From positions 868,001-932,000 of the forward strand of contig NC_052113.1 in the NCBI RefSeq assembly GCF_012273895.1: a DNA stretch of 64,000 nt, written 5' to 3'. This DNA comes from Zerene cesonia. Taxonomy: Eukaryota; Arthropoda; Insecta; Lepidoptera; Pieridae. Shown here piece by piece: positions 47,472-58,905 of the stretch. A program made the position numbers and the translations under genes. The notes under the pieces are model-generated. The model was not told where the DNA came from, did not search any database, and was given only the letters and a program-made list of their open reading frames with translations. Position 1 is the stretch's first letter. Each line of letters starts with the position of its first letter.

Positions 47472-48177
47472 ACAAGCTGTTGCTCGTAGTTTCGTACGTG
47501 TGTTAAAATTAATTTTAATGTTATAATTTTTATGCCCTATTTTATCTCTTTGTGGATAGAATCTATCACAATCCTTTATAAGTGAAGGCCTACATCATAG
47601 TGGCTATCTGGATGCCAAATTCCAACCCGATCGGTTCAGTAGTTTGAGCTAAACGTTGACTGAACTATCAAGAGTTTATGTTTTTAATATAAAACATAAT
47701 CCTAATAAGATATTACCTTTATGTTTTATATTAAGATCATGAATTTGATTCTACTGACAAGTAATGAAAATAGCTCTGATGTAAAGAAACAAAAAATAGC
47801 ACGACCGTCCGAGTATAGAATTATTATATTATTTATATTTACGTAACAAAAAAAGAAACCAATCGTTGCCCCTTCCATGCAATGTTTTAAAATAATATTA
47901 TAGCATATTTCATATATTATGTAGGATGGTATCTGCGGCTCTCTCAACAGAGCGAATTATTAATCATTTCTCATGTAACAATGTTGTTTCCCGTCGTATA
48001 TTAAGGTTTAAGTAAATTCAGGTGCAAATGTTGCGCTCTAATGAGCATAATCTTCTCTGAAAATTGCGTCCCTAAGCCTTTCTCTGCTAACAATATTAAT
48101 AGGAATCGTATTATTCAAAGAATTCTCAAGAAGTTTCTGGAAAATCGACTAACCGCCTGAATTGCTGAACCTCAAAT

Positions 48178-48210
48178 TAAGATTCCTAGTTCATGAAACT
48201 AGGAATCTTA
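48178..48210. repeat. Perfect 14-bp palindrome, 5-base loop
   Basis: TAAGATTCCTAGTT, CATGA, AACTAGGAATCTTA. The arms match exactly. Confidence 0.9.
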
Positions 48211-48446
48211 TACAAGTGCCTTTATTATTGAAACATTTCGCTCCTAAGGCATAGAAGTTTATATATACTTGCTCGTGTGCAAAATTGATAATTTTTATTC
48301 AAAATATGGTTAAACAAACCATTTTTTATATGAACATCCGAACTACTTATTGATGTTACCATATCAGAATGTCTGATGTTATACAAAGCAATTTGGGCCT
48401 TCTTATTTTATAAAAGGGTTCAGGACTTATGAATATATATTCACTA

Positions 48447-48650
48447 GACGCTCGTCCCGGCTCCGCCCAGATATCAAGATTCCTGTTTTATTCCAAGGGA
48501 GCATTTAATCGGGGTAAAAAGTATCCTATCACCCAAGACAGCTCATACCCTGTTTGTATACTAAATTTCATCAAAATCTGTTTAAGAGTTTCAGTGTGAT
48601 TGACAGATAATCATCCAAACAAATTTTTACATTATATTAGTGTGATGTGA
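48447..48650 (+). repeat. Family H retroposon tail (copy 4)
   Basis: 'gacgctcgtcccggctccgc' ... 'cctatcacccaagacagctc' ... 'ttacattatattagtgtgat'. The best-preserved copy in the window. Confidence 0.75.
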
Positions 48651-49169
48651 TGATAATGGCGCTCTGATATCAGCTAGTGATAAAAGTGAATATTCAAAGA
48701 ATGCTGAGTAATGTGTGAGAAACTCCCCTAACATCCGAGATCCCAAAGTAATTAAGGAAGAAGGATAAGTTGCCTAATTCCTGTTGTGGTCCTTAAGTTA
48801 CACATCGCCCTTAACAATGAAGCCAATAATAAAGTAACATTATAAACTAAGTAAGACCCGCGACTTTACCTATGCCATTTGTGCATAATGTCTCTTTTGT
48901 TTGTATTTCATGTTTGTTGTTGTAAATTGTAAATTTTGTTTTTTTTTGTAAATTTTTGTGTGCTTAAATGAAGTATAAAATAAATAAATATGTTTATTGG
49001 TATATCTGTGAAAGCGAAAAGTTCGCGAGCGATCCTAGGATAATGTCAGCTATTTGCACGTGTAATTACTATCTAAATAGCTAGTGGAATTGGAGATTTT
49101 TCCGAACAAACAGCCAGACAAATCAATATTTACTGTCTGAATTTTCACTTATAGTTTTGATATAATAGA

Positions 49170-49463
49170 TCATCATCATCAGCCCATATATGTTCCCACT
49201 GATGGGACACAGGCCTCCTATGAGGATCAAGGCCACCACGCTGGCCAAGTGTGCGTTGGCAGATGTCACATGTCGTCGAACTTTTGATTCTCGGACATGC
49301 CGGTTTCCTCACGATGTTTTCCTTCCCGTTCCAAGCAGTGGTGATGTTATCCACATGTGCAGATAAATTGAAAAATAAATTTATTTCCTGTACGCTCGCC
49401 CGGTCTCGAACCCCGACTTATCGATTTTGAAGTCCGAGGTTCTCACACTGAGTCACCACTGCT
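49170..49463 (-). repeat. tRNA-derived SINE, family E (near full length)
   Basis: On the minus strand it opens with a tRNA-like head: 'agcagtggtgactcagtgtg' then 'agaacctcgg' (A-box region) and 'ggggttcgagaccgggcga' (B box GGTTCGAGACC). A body follows ('catcgtgaggaaaccggcat', 'acttggccagcgtggtgg') and a (GAT)n end at 49170. This copy shows that the truncated (GAT)n repeats elsewhere are tRNA-derived. Confidence 0.85.
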
Positions 49464-50085
49464 TTAGACTTAATTGATATTGACGATAATTGATACAAAC
49501 AGATATTTCTATCTGTTTCATTTCTGTGAATTTATATTTGATTCGAATAAAAAATGAATTAATGAAAGTGCGTTGAGTAGCTTCGAAATGTTGCTCCCAA
49601 TTTGATATGAATTGCAGCCAGCTTCAAATCAAATACTCTGAATACATTTTTAAACTTACCAAAATTTACATTTATAATGTAAACGCTCTTTCATCATAGC
49701 TTAAAATGCTTTAGAAATGATTGGATTCTATATTTAAACGTTTAATTAAATGGTAATTGTAAAAAAAACAGATTTCAAATTAATTTTTCAAAAAATTTCT
49801 TTTGGGTCAAATGTAATTTAAAATCTATCGGCGCTGATTTTAATAATGTCGAATTTTTGTAAGTACTATAAATGTGTTAAAAATTCGTAAAAAAAAACTT
49901 TATTCATACTAGAATCAAACTCACGAAAATTATCTCTGAATACACAATTAATATGTCACTCTCTGTGCCGCAGTTGAAACAAAAATAAGGAACTGATGAC
50001 TTATGTAAACTTAGTTTATTTAGCATGTCAGTTTAAGTTAACTACTTAAACTCCTCTGTATAATCTCCATTACAATCCACTAAAC

Positions 50086-50268
50086 ATCATCATCAGCCTG
50101 TATATGTTCCCACTGCTGGGACACAAGCCTCCTATGAGGGTTCAGGCCATAATCCACCACGCTGGCCAAGTGCGGGTTGGCAGATGTCACATGTCGTCGT
50201 CGAACTTTTCGACTTGTCGATTTTGAAGCTCGAGGTTCCCACCACTGAGCCACCACTGCTTTTATTAT
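50086..50268 (-). repeat. Family E SINE copy with internal deletion
   Basis: The (GAT)n end and central body are present ('ccaccacgctggccaagtgc'). It then jumps from 'cacatgtcgtcgtcgaactt' directly to the head ('ccaccactgagccaccactg'), losing about 110 bases compared with 49170-49463. Confidence 0.8.
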
Positions 50269-50706
50269 TAACACACTATTAAACATCATTGACAAATTAT
50301 TTGTGACAAGTTATGGGAAGCACACGCTCATGGCTGTATGGGGTGACTTTAGCATAGTTAATTAGATAAACAATTGGTTATGAAATAGTTTGTACTTTTT
50401 AAATTATGAATAAAACATATTAAAGAGCTAAGTAAGATCTCATAATTAATGTTTATTTTAGACATATTAAGTATGTATCGAATTAAATAAATAAACAAAG
50501 TAAAAGCAAACAATAGCTAAAAACCAGTCAGACAAACAGATAAACTGATAGAAAAAAATTAACTTTTTCTTCGAGGTTAAAAACAAATTTCCAGAAAATT
50601 CTTCAAAAAACGAAGTCCGTCACTTCAATTTCCGTTACGCTAAATAACATTGCGTTCTATATTTAAAAATTTCCGTTGTAATTAATGGACAGAAAACAGA
50701 CAGTTA

Positions 50707-51224
50707 TAGGCGTTCTACACGATCGGAACCAACCACCAACCATCGCGTCCTTGGTCGGGTTGGTATAAAAATGGACAGTGTAGAAATCGGTTGTTCCGAC
50801 CGATTTTTGGTTGATGCCAACGGCCTTGGTCGCGAGCGCATCCCTACCGACAGCCTGCGTCCGTGGTCGGCTCCGACCGTGTGGAACGCTGTCGTCCGAC
50901 GCATAACTGTATTTTTCTTTGTAATAGTTGGACGCACCATTTCTAGTAATTCATTAAAAGTATCTTGATCCATTCTTAAAAATCATCCTCATCATCATTC
51001 ATCCATTTTCTTTTTTTACGTTGCTTTTCTTCTTCGCTCAAGCATAAAAAGGTTAGTGCCAGACCGATTTTCTGTTGCTTTGAAACACAAGGAGCCATCG
51101 CGAATGCCGGAGGTTAACTGACAAGTTTAGTCAACCACCGACCGTGTAGAACAAACACAGGAAATGGTTGATCCGACCAAGGACACGATGGTCGGCGGTT
51201 GGTTCCGATCGTGTAGAAGGCGTT
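50707..51224. mobile_element. Deleted PIF/Harbinger DNA transposon (518 bp)
   Basis: Terminal inverted repeats of about 50 bp: left 'TTCTACACGATCGGAACC', then 'AACCACCAACCATCG', 'GTCCTTGGTCGG'; the right end is its complement with few changes. The flanks show a TTA triplet on each side (50704-50706, 51225-51227), the three-base duplication typical of this superfamily. The interior encodes the first part of a transposase on the minus strand. The element cannot move by itself. Confidence 0.8.
50885..51045 (-). pseudogene. PIF/Harbinger transposase, N-terminal remnant
   Basis: Reading the minus strand from about 51045: SEEEKQRKKRKWMNDDEDDF then a stop. Just after it, from 50973, comes MDQDTFNELLEMVRPTITKK, then NTVMRR. 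Basic lead-in followed by 'TFxELLExVRPxIxKxxTxMR' is the usual start of Harbinger transposases. After NTVMRR the similarity ends in the subterminal repeats, so the DDE catalytic region is gone. Confidence 0.7.
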
Positions 51225-51943
51225 TTAATCATGAGTATGGTGAGCCTTCCTTATTCAAAAATTTATCTAATATTATTTAATCAACCGTCGACCAAAAACG
51301 AAGGCCTCCATTCGACTACAGTTTTTTGTTACTAGAAAAGTTTTCAATGTATTTCAGACGATTTAGGTAATTCTTTTTGTGTTCGGTAATTCCTTGTAGA
51401 CATCTGGTACCATTTTAGAATTTTTATAGATAAAACTATTGCAAAGATTATTGAATAGACTTCTACCTTAATAAAAAAAATGCTACTTCTTTAGGAATGC
51501 GAAAAACGTATAGGCTGTTCCACTCAACGAAGCTTGTAGTTTTGCGACAATTTCTAATTCGAGTGTTCTCTTAAACTTTATGTTAACATCCCTAGCTGAT
51601 AGCCTATATAGACCAGTATAATATTATATTATCTATAGTCATTAGCGGCGCTTAGCAAATATCTGCTAACTGCTTGTTTGGTCCAGTTACATTGGGTATT
51701 GTTATGCATATACTGTGGAAATATTCTGTTTTAATATCAAACAGTGTTGGTAGAATCAGTTTGTTTTCTCTTGCGGTAGGTTGGAATAATAATGGATTAC
51801 TATATGAAACCAGTTGTAGTTTTGTAATTAATTATATTTAAAGAGTGAACAAAGATGGGCTATAGAACTTAGTGATTTATTTAAAAATCTCAAACTATAA
51901 ATGCGCGTTTGATTCAGGTAAAGAACAATAAAAAACATCCTAT

Positions 51944-52145
51944 CCTACTAATATTATAAATGCGAAAGTTTGTAAGGATGTGTGTGTGTGTTTGTTACTC
52001 TTTCACACAAAAACTACTGAACCGATCTCAATGAAATTTGGTACGTAGACAGCTGGACAACTGAAATAACATATAGGCCACTTTTTATCCCGATATTCCT
52101 ACGGGATAAGGACTTACGCGGGAGAAACCGCGGGACGCAGCTAGA
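51944..52145 (+). repeat. Family A retroposon tail (copy 6)
   Basis: Complete tail from 'cctactaatattataaatgc' to 'accgcgggacgcagctag'. The best-preserved copy. Confidence 0.85.
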
Positions 52146-52230
52146 AAAATATAAATCTATGAGACTTGCATGCTATGGACTCAAATGTATGATATAAATA
52201 CACTTTCGTTAGTACAATAATATTTATTGT

Positions 52231-52349
52231 GGGATTCGAGCATGCTTCGGCACCAACCTGCGCCAGCTCGTACTGGGGAAGTACCACACACAGAAGACCC
52301 GCGTGAAATAGTAGAATATTCTTACAACTGTGTCAACCGAGCTATGATA
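52231..52349 (+). repeat. Family D 5' fragment
   Basis: 'ggattcgagcatgcttcggc', 'cagctcgtactggggaagta', 'cccgcgtgaaatagtag', then 'gagctatgatataaa'. The middle has been deleted. Confidence 0.75.
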
Positions 52350-54345
52350 TAAATAAAAAGAGAATCTTGCGAATACTACTATACGTTTTACAAAATGGAG
52401 GGGTTAATTACCAATTTCGATACGAAAAGATACTAGTAGTTTTGTATTAATTAATTTTATAATTAAACTATTAAATTTGTCAAACTGTCATATTAAATGA
52501 ATATAAGTGACCCACGCGTAAACAACAATGAATAAATACAGTTTTTATCTCATATAACAGCGGTTACAAATTCAAATTGCACCAATTACTGTCAATTCCA
52601 CTTATTTATGAATATATTTTGTTACACAGATAAAATATTTCCATGTCAATGTTTACGAAGGATGTGAACACGCGAATAAAGTCTTTATGTTTATGAGATA
52701 AAGTCTAATTTGGCTCACTCTTGTTCCTGAGGTTTCAGCAATATGGTCCAATCTTCATAAGCAATAGGTCTTGATTGAGTAATACCATAAGATGTTGTTT
52801 TTATTTGTACATCCTTATAAGTTAAGTGGTAAGAAAGCTCTTGATACCAAGGGACGTGGGTTCCATCAATTAAGACTTTTGGACTATCCATTAAACTGAT
52901 CCAGAAACGATTTTTAATTATTTAGTTTATTATAGCTTTATGCATCACATCTTATATATAAGTTTTTTAAAACAATGCTTTTTACAGGACCACTTCAATT
53001 GCCTTACCTACTTATAAGGACTAAAGGAAAGGAATAATGACAGGAAAAGGGAATAGACAGGGAGGCTGTGGGAAAGGAAACGGGCCTACAGTTACCTACT
53101 GACGAAGAAAGTGTATACTCGCAGACAATTAATATATTAAAAAAGTATTATAAAGTTAATCCTGCTAAAGTACTAGGAAATAACAACGCCATTTAAGTTA
53201 AATTTGGCCTTAAATAAACCCTTTTTGTAAAAAGCGTAAGTAGTAAAATTTAACTACATTTAGTAAGTTCAGCAGTCTAGTGGTGAAGACACACTGGGCT
53301 ACTGTTAATTTTAAAAGGAAGCAATTTTTTTTACTTATTTGCAGTTCAAATAAAGTCAAAACATATTTCTCCTAATATAAACCTATACGAAAAGGCAGAT
53401 AATTTATTTGTGTGTTCGACTCAAAATAAAGCTATCAAGATAAATATATAAGGGCGAAAGTGTATTTTGTTTACTCGTCCTTCTTTCAAGACGCAACGGC
53501 GCGATTTTATGCTGTGGTTTTAGACACTATACTGTGAAGATAGTAAAGAGGCTAGAGAGTGTCTTAGGATAGTTTTACCGCAGTGAATAAAAGCAATTTC
53601 TAAAACACAATATTCTCCTATACGAAAATAATCATCCATACGATATCAATAAATTATTATATACCTACTTGTTAAATAAATAATAAAATATTTGAGGGTC
53701 TGCAGCGCTACGTTATATGCAATTCGATGAAAGAAATATATCAAGTAAACTGGAACTTTTTAACTTTATAATTAAATTATAAAGTTTAACCACACAAGAC
53801 ATATATCATATATATTCACATGAAAAACGCTTATGTTATTGTCTCATATCTTTTCTACTAACCGAAAATAAAATATTATCTTATCTATTATAAAATACGA
53901 TCAAAATATTATCAGTAATCGTGACGTCATAAACATACGTCACACATTACGCTTACATAGAATCTTCTCGTTATAATCTGCGTGATGGACGCATACCCTT
54001 ACGATACAGAGACATGAGACTTATGCAAATAATTTCGACTCCCATCACTTCGCTGGAACCCATTTTATTAGTCGCTTGCTCTGTTCTTCCCTATTATTAT
54101 TGTTTTCCTTACGAAAGATTCGTCCTAATTGGCACAAAATCGTGCAATACTTCAAAATTGGATTTTCTATTTTAAAGGCTTTATCAACAGTAAACCATAA
54201 AAGAAGTATGAACTTTCATGTTAGGCAATAACTTTAGATAAATAAAGGTTATTTTCTACATATTCTGAAGGCTATGTGAACTTGGCACCCGACTTAAAAA
54301 AAAATCACATTTTTTTGCTCCATTCGATAGATTTAGATATGTAGT
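52350..54345. other. AT-rich stretch before gap 3, no gene
   Basis: Only a degraded reverse family-D fragment (about 53026-53110) is recognisable. Confidence 0.5.
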
Positions 54346-55345
54346 NNNNNNNNNNNNNNNNNNNNNNNNNNNNNNNNNNNNNNNNNNNNNNNNNNNNNNN
54401 NNNNNNNNNNNNNNNNNNNNNNNNNNNNNNNNNNNNNNNNNNNNNNNNNNNNNNNNNNNNNNNNNNNNNNNNNNNNNNNNNNNNNNNNNNNNNNNNNNNN
54501 NNNNNNNNNNNNNNNNNNNNNNNNNNNNNNNNNNNNNNNNNNNNNNNNNNNNNNNNNNNNNNNNNNNNNNNNNNNNNNNNNNNNNNNNNNNNNNNNNNNN
54601 NNNNNNNNNNNNNNNNNNNNNNNNNNNNNNNNNNNNNNNNNNNNNNNNNNNNNNNNNNNNNNNNNNNNNNNNNNNNNNNNNNNNNNNNNNNNNNNNNNNN
54701 NNNNNNNNNNNNNNNNNNNNNNNNNNNNNNNNNNNNNNNNNNNNNNNNNNNNNNNNNNNNNNNNNNNNNNNNNNNNNNNNNNNNNNNNNNNNNNNNNNNN
54801 NNNNNNNNNNNNNNNNNNNNNNNNNNNNNNNNNNNNNNNNNNNNNNNNNNNNNNNNNNNNNNNNNNNNNNNNNNNNNNNNNNNNNNNNNNNNNNNNNNNN
54901 NNNNNNNNNNNNNNNNNNNNNNNNNNNNNNNNNNNNNNNNNNNNNNNNNNNNNNNNNNNNNNNNNNNNNNNNNNNNNNNNNNNNNNNNNNNNNNNNNNNN
55001 NNNNNNNNNNNNNNNNNNNNNNNNNNNNNNNNNNNNNNNNNNNNNNNNNNNNNNNNNNNNNNNNNNNNNNNNNNNNNNNNNNNNNNNNNNNNNNNNNNNN
55101 NNNNNNNNNNNNNNNNNNNNNNNNNNNNNNNNNNNNNNNNNNNNNNNNNNNNNNNNNNNNNNNNNNNNNNNNNNNNNNNNNNNNNNNNNNNNNNNNNNNN
55201 NNNNNNNNNNNNNNNNNNNNNNNNNNNNNNNNNNNNNNNNNNNNNNNNNNNNNNNNNNNNNNNNNNNNNNNNNNNNNNNNNNNNNNNNNNNNNNNNNNNN
55301 NNNNNNNNNNNNNNNNNNNNNNNNNNNNNNNNNNNNNNNNNNNNN
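54346..55345. other. Assembly gap (1000 N)
   Basis: Exactly 1000 N, a placeholder. A complement family-E SINE begins 16 bases after it. Confidence 0.99.
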
Positions 55346-55361
55346 TTCTGAATAATTGTCA

Positions 55362-55572
55362 CAATCATCATCAACCCACATGTTTTATTCCCACTGGTGG
55401 GACAAGCCTCCTATGAGGTTCATAGTCCACCACTGCTGGCCAAGTACAGATTGGCAGATGTCACATATAATCGAACCTTTCATTCCTCACAAATTTTTCC
55501 TTCGCCGTTTCGAGCAGTGGTGATGTGTATCCGCGAATAAATTCAAAAATCAATATATTTCCTGCACAATAA
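55362..55572 (-). repeat. Family E SINE copy
   Basis: 'catcatcatcaacccacatg', 'gtgggacaagcctcctatga', 'gagcagtggtgatgtgtatc', ending 'aatatatttcctgcaca'. The tRNA head is absent. Confidence 0.75.
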
Positions 55573-56637
55573 AATAATGCGCTATTTTAATTAGTATACT
55601 GTGATAACATTAACAAAAATATTATTTAGGTGGCAAAATATATACAGAGGCGGTAAGTTATTTGTAGTAAAACTGAAGATTCAATACATACATTTTAAGT
55701 GTGTGCCTGAGCGAAACAAGCGAATGTCATTAGCAAACTAATATATTCCGTTATCTTCCCCTACCGCATATTAATAGGGGTTTAATCGACGAATAATTGC
55801 AAATCATAACCGCATCAAGTGAAAAATAAATAATTCAACACACACAAAAAGGGTCCATAAATCCCTTCGTATTATGTCATGAGAAGAAATGTACAAGTAT
55901 ATTACGATATATTATCGACCCTTCCTTCTCTTACTTCTTTTGATAAATTATGTATAATGAAAGTTGAGAAAATAATGAATATAAACTCGTATTAATACAT
56001 ATAAATTCTCAACGGTAGTGGAAATCACGCTATATCATAGTAAAAGTAGCAAAAAATATTAAATAATCACAGAACTAGCATAGATCAAAATCCAACATTA
56101 TCTCCTTATAAGTTAGACATTTTGTAAGAATTGAAAAAATTTATCACGAGACGAGATTCGAATCCATATAAAGCATTTCAATGCTATACTAAATACTACT
56201 TCAAAATTAAATAATCTACTTATTTTATATAAAAAATCTGTCAATGAATGTTGAAGCAAAGATAACAGAACTTGAACATAAATCAGAATAAATTGATTGG
56301 TTAGAAATGGCCTCACACCCAATTTCCCTTTCAATACAACGTTATTGGTGGAATAAATTATTTTTTTAATTAAAATGTCACGTTACGGTACTAGACGTTT
56401 GTATAGAAAATATAAAGAAATAAATCAAAGAAACATTTCACCCCTATATGCTGAAAATAATACATACGTAGATATTTATGTGAAAAATAAGTTCATCCCA
56501 TATATTGATTTCTTATCACTATTAATTCATAATACGATAGCTCCTGGTTCCGCTTGCGTGGTTTTACTCTGGTTAAAAAAAAGCTTTATTATTGTGTCTG
56601 TATGTAATACCTGAATACACTGTCTTTTGTATGCGGT
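55573..56637. other. AT-rich stretch, no gene supported
   Basis: An open frame at 56375-56614 has coding-like length but runs into repeat-type sequence ('tggttccgcttgcgtggttt'), so it is not called. Confidence 0.45.
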
Positions 56638-56968
56638 AGTCGAGCACGCTTCGGCACGAATTGGGCAGCTCGCACCGGGGAAGTACCACACCCCCACAGA
56701 AGACCGGCGTGAAATAGCATTCTGCTGTGTTTCGTTCGGTGAGTGGAGGAGCCGGGGGCCCATATCCTTTTCCTGACCCTTCCCAGTCCTTTTCTTTATT
56801 CCTATCGCCAATCCTTTCTTAATCTCTTCCCAAAAAGTCGGCAATCCATTTGTAGAGGCGTGAAGTCTGCAATGGACCTTATGCCTCTCCAAATGTTTAT
56901 GGGCGGTGGTAGCGCTTACCATCAGGCGTCCCACGTCCATTACCGACTGTAACATAAAAAAAAAACTG
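56638..56968 (+). repeat. Family D copy (full length) with poly(A)
   Basis: From 'gtcgagcacgcttcggcacg' to 'ccgactgtaacat' and ten A. It differs from 4580-4912 in the middle ('ccatttgtagaggcgtgaag'). Confidence 0.85.
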
Positions 56969-56971
56969 TCT

Positions 56972-57142
56972 ATTCATCTACACTAATATTGTATAGAGGA
57001 AACTTTTGTATTTTGTATGTTTTGCAACGTTTTCACACAAAAACCACTGGACCGATTTAAAAAATTCTTTCCCCATTAGAAACCTGCAAGTTCACTGAGT
57101 GACATAGCTTATATATGTATCACGGACGCAGCTGTGGCGAAC
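56972..57142 (+). repeat. Family C retroposon tail (copy 2)
   Basis: 'ctacactaatattgtataga' ... 'ccactggaccgatttaaaaa' ... 'cacggacgcagctgtggcga'. It abuts the family-D poly(A) on its left and a family-B copy on its right. Confidence 0.75.
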
Positions 57143-57151
57143 AGCTGGCCA

Positions 57152-57326
57152 TCTATACTAATATTATAAAGCTGATGAGTTTGTGAAATTTTTTGTTTGA
57201 ACGCTCTAATATCAGGAACTACTGGTCCGATTTGAAAAATTCTTTCAGTGTTAGATAGCCTATTTATTAAGCAAGGATATAGGCTATATATGTACCACGG
57301 GCGAAGCCGGGGCGGACCGCTAGTTA
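57152..57326 (+). repeat. Family B retroposon tail (copy 5)
   Basis: 'ctatactaatattataaagc' ... 'gggcgaagccggggcggacc' then 'gctagtt'. Confidence 0.85.
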
Positions 57327-57590
57327 ATAATATAGAACGCCTATGAAAATGTCGCTTACAAAATGAAATCACTCGCTATCCAGAAACGGAATTTTATCGC
57401 TCAAGTCATCTCAAGAAAAAGTATTGTTCCGTGTATCGCAGATCACAGAGAACTGAAAGCTCGCGTTGATACCAAAAGCAATTTCCTTTACTGTCTTATC
57501 TGTAATGGAATATATTCATTAAAGAATATTATTGATGTTAACACATTTGATGTATGCAGCAACGACTATTTGATTTTGATACAGAAATAT

Positions 57591-57812
57591 CCTCAACCCG
57601 TATCCTTTTCTTTACCCTTCCCAATGCATCCTCAACCCGTATCCTTTTCTTCACCCTTCCCAATGCATTCCTGTATTCCCAACATCAATCCTTTCTTTAT
57701 CCCATATCTTTGGGACTTTTATAGAGGCGTAAGGCCTCTGTAATGTTCATAGTCAATGGTATAGCTCACCATCAAGCTACCCACCAGCTCCTTTGCCGAC
57801 AATAACATAAAA
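57591..57812 (+). repeat. Family D fragment with 39-bp tandem duplication
   Basis: The unit 57591-57629 ('cctcaacccgtatccttttc', 'tttacccttcccaatgcat') is repeated at 57630-57668 with one change (ttta to ttca). The rest is a degraded family-D 3' half ('aggcgtaaggcctctgtaat'). Confidence 0.85.
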
Positions 57813-57905
57813 ATAGATATTCTCATTTGCTAGTCCAACTATCCTTCTGATAATATTAGATAATATTTTCTTGTGTTTGAATTTACGCGAGTATTATACA
57901 TTTAT

Positions 57906-58063
57906 AAATTAAAAACTTTTTAACGGATTTTAAACGCGACGTTTCGAACACTTTACAGCGAACGTGGTCACGGGGAGACTCCCCGCTCGCTGTAAAGTGT
58001 TCGAAACGTCGGGTTAATAATATAATGAATAAATCGCGTTTAAAAATAAAAAGTTTTTAATTT
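57906..58063. mobile_element. 158-bp inverted-repeat element (foldback/MITE-like)
   Basis: Outer arms 'aaattaaaaacttttta' and complement. Inner arms 'GACGTTTCGAACACTTTACA' then 'GCGA', and complement 'TCGCTGTAAAGTGTTCGAAA' then 'CGTC'. The centre is 'cacggggagactccccg'. Nearly the whole unit can fold back. No coding capacity and no clear target-site duplication were found. Confidence 0.75.
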
Positions 58064-58099
58064 CTAAATATTAGATAAGATAGAACAAGTGGTTCAACA

Positions 58100-58215
58100 T
58101 GAATAAAGGAGTGGATGGGAAAGGATGAGGAAAAGGATACGGGCCACCGGCTGCCCCTCTAACCGTTCAAAACACAGCAGCATTCTCATGCTACTTTTTC
58201 GCGCCGATCTTCTGT
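58100..58215 (-). repeat. Family D fragment (complement)
   Basis: 'gggaaaggatgaggaaaagg', 'atacgggccaccgg', 'gcagcattctcatgctactt'. Confidence 0.65.
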
Positions 58216-58689
58216 TGAGTAGTAACATATAAAGAAAAGAATCATCAAAAATAGGTTCACCCAGAAAGTTCTAGAGAAACAAAACCAATAAATAATAAAG
58301 TGGAATTCACAACCTCCTCCTGCTTTTTGAAGCTGGTTGATAATTTTTTTAAAAGTGTTTCTCATAAAGAGCATGTGCAAAAAGATAATATTAAGGCAAC
58401 ACGACTACAAAGCATCGTCAGCAAAACATGAACAAATTTCGGCGATATGTCCTGAATAGTCCATTACTACAAAGTAATCAATAGACCCACATGCTCTTTG
58501 AATGCCTAACAGCTACAGGGGCTTTGTTACCAAAGATATCCGCAAATAGATTGTAGAAACCAAAAACTGAACAATATGCTCGTCAGTCTGAAACAATGGT
58601 GTCTCCTTTAACTACCCTTCGCTAAATTACGGAAGACACTTCAAATTCAATTATCACACCAAGTGATGGTCATTTTAAAAACCATCCGG

Positions 58690-58905
58690 CCCGGCTTCTA
58701 CCGTCGTACATCTTCTATCTTTAATATATAAAATTCTCGTGTCACAGTTTTCGTTGCCATACTCCTCCGAAACGGCCTGGCCGATTTTGATGAAATTTTT
58801 TGTGCTTATCCGGTATCTATGAGAATCGGCCAACATCTATTTTCCATACCCCTAAATGATAAGAGTAAGGCAGAACAGCGTTTGCCGGGTCAGCTAGTAT
58901 ACTTA
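58690..58905 (+). repeat. Non-LTR-type tail, unnamed
   Basis: 'ttaatatataaaattctcgt', 'cctggccgattttgatgaaa', 'gtttgccgggtcagctagta'. The phrase 'gccgggtcagctagt' is a common insect retroposon ending. No related copy was noticed in the window. Confidence 0.5.

Noticed and set aside
54256..55381. Long minus-strand frames across the 1000-N gap near 54.3-55.3 kb
   Set aside because: Same artefact of N bases. The real edges are AT-rich or family-E SINE.
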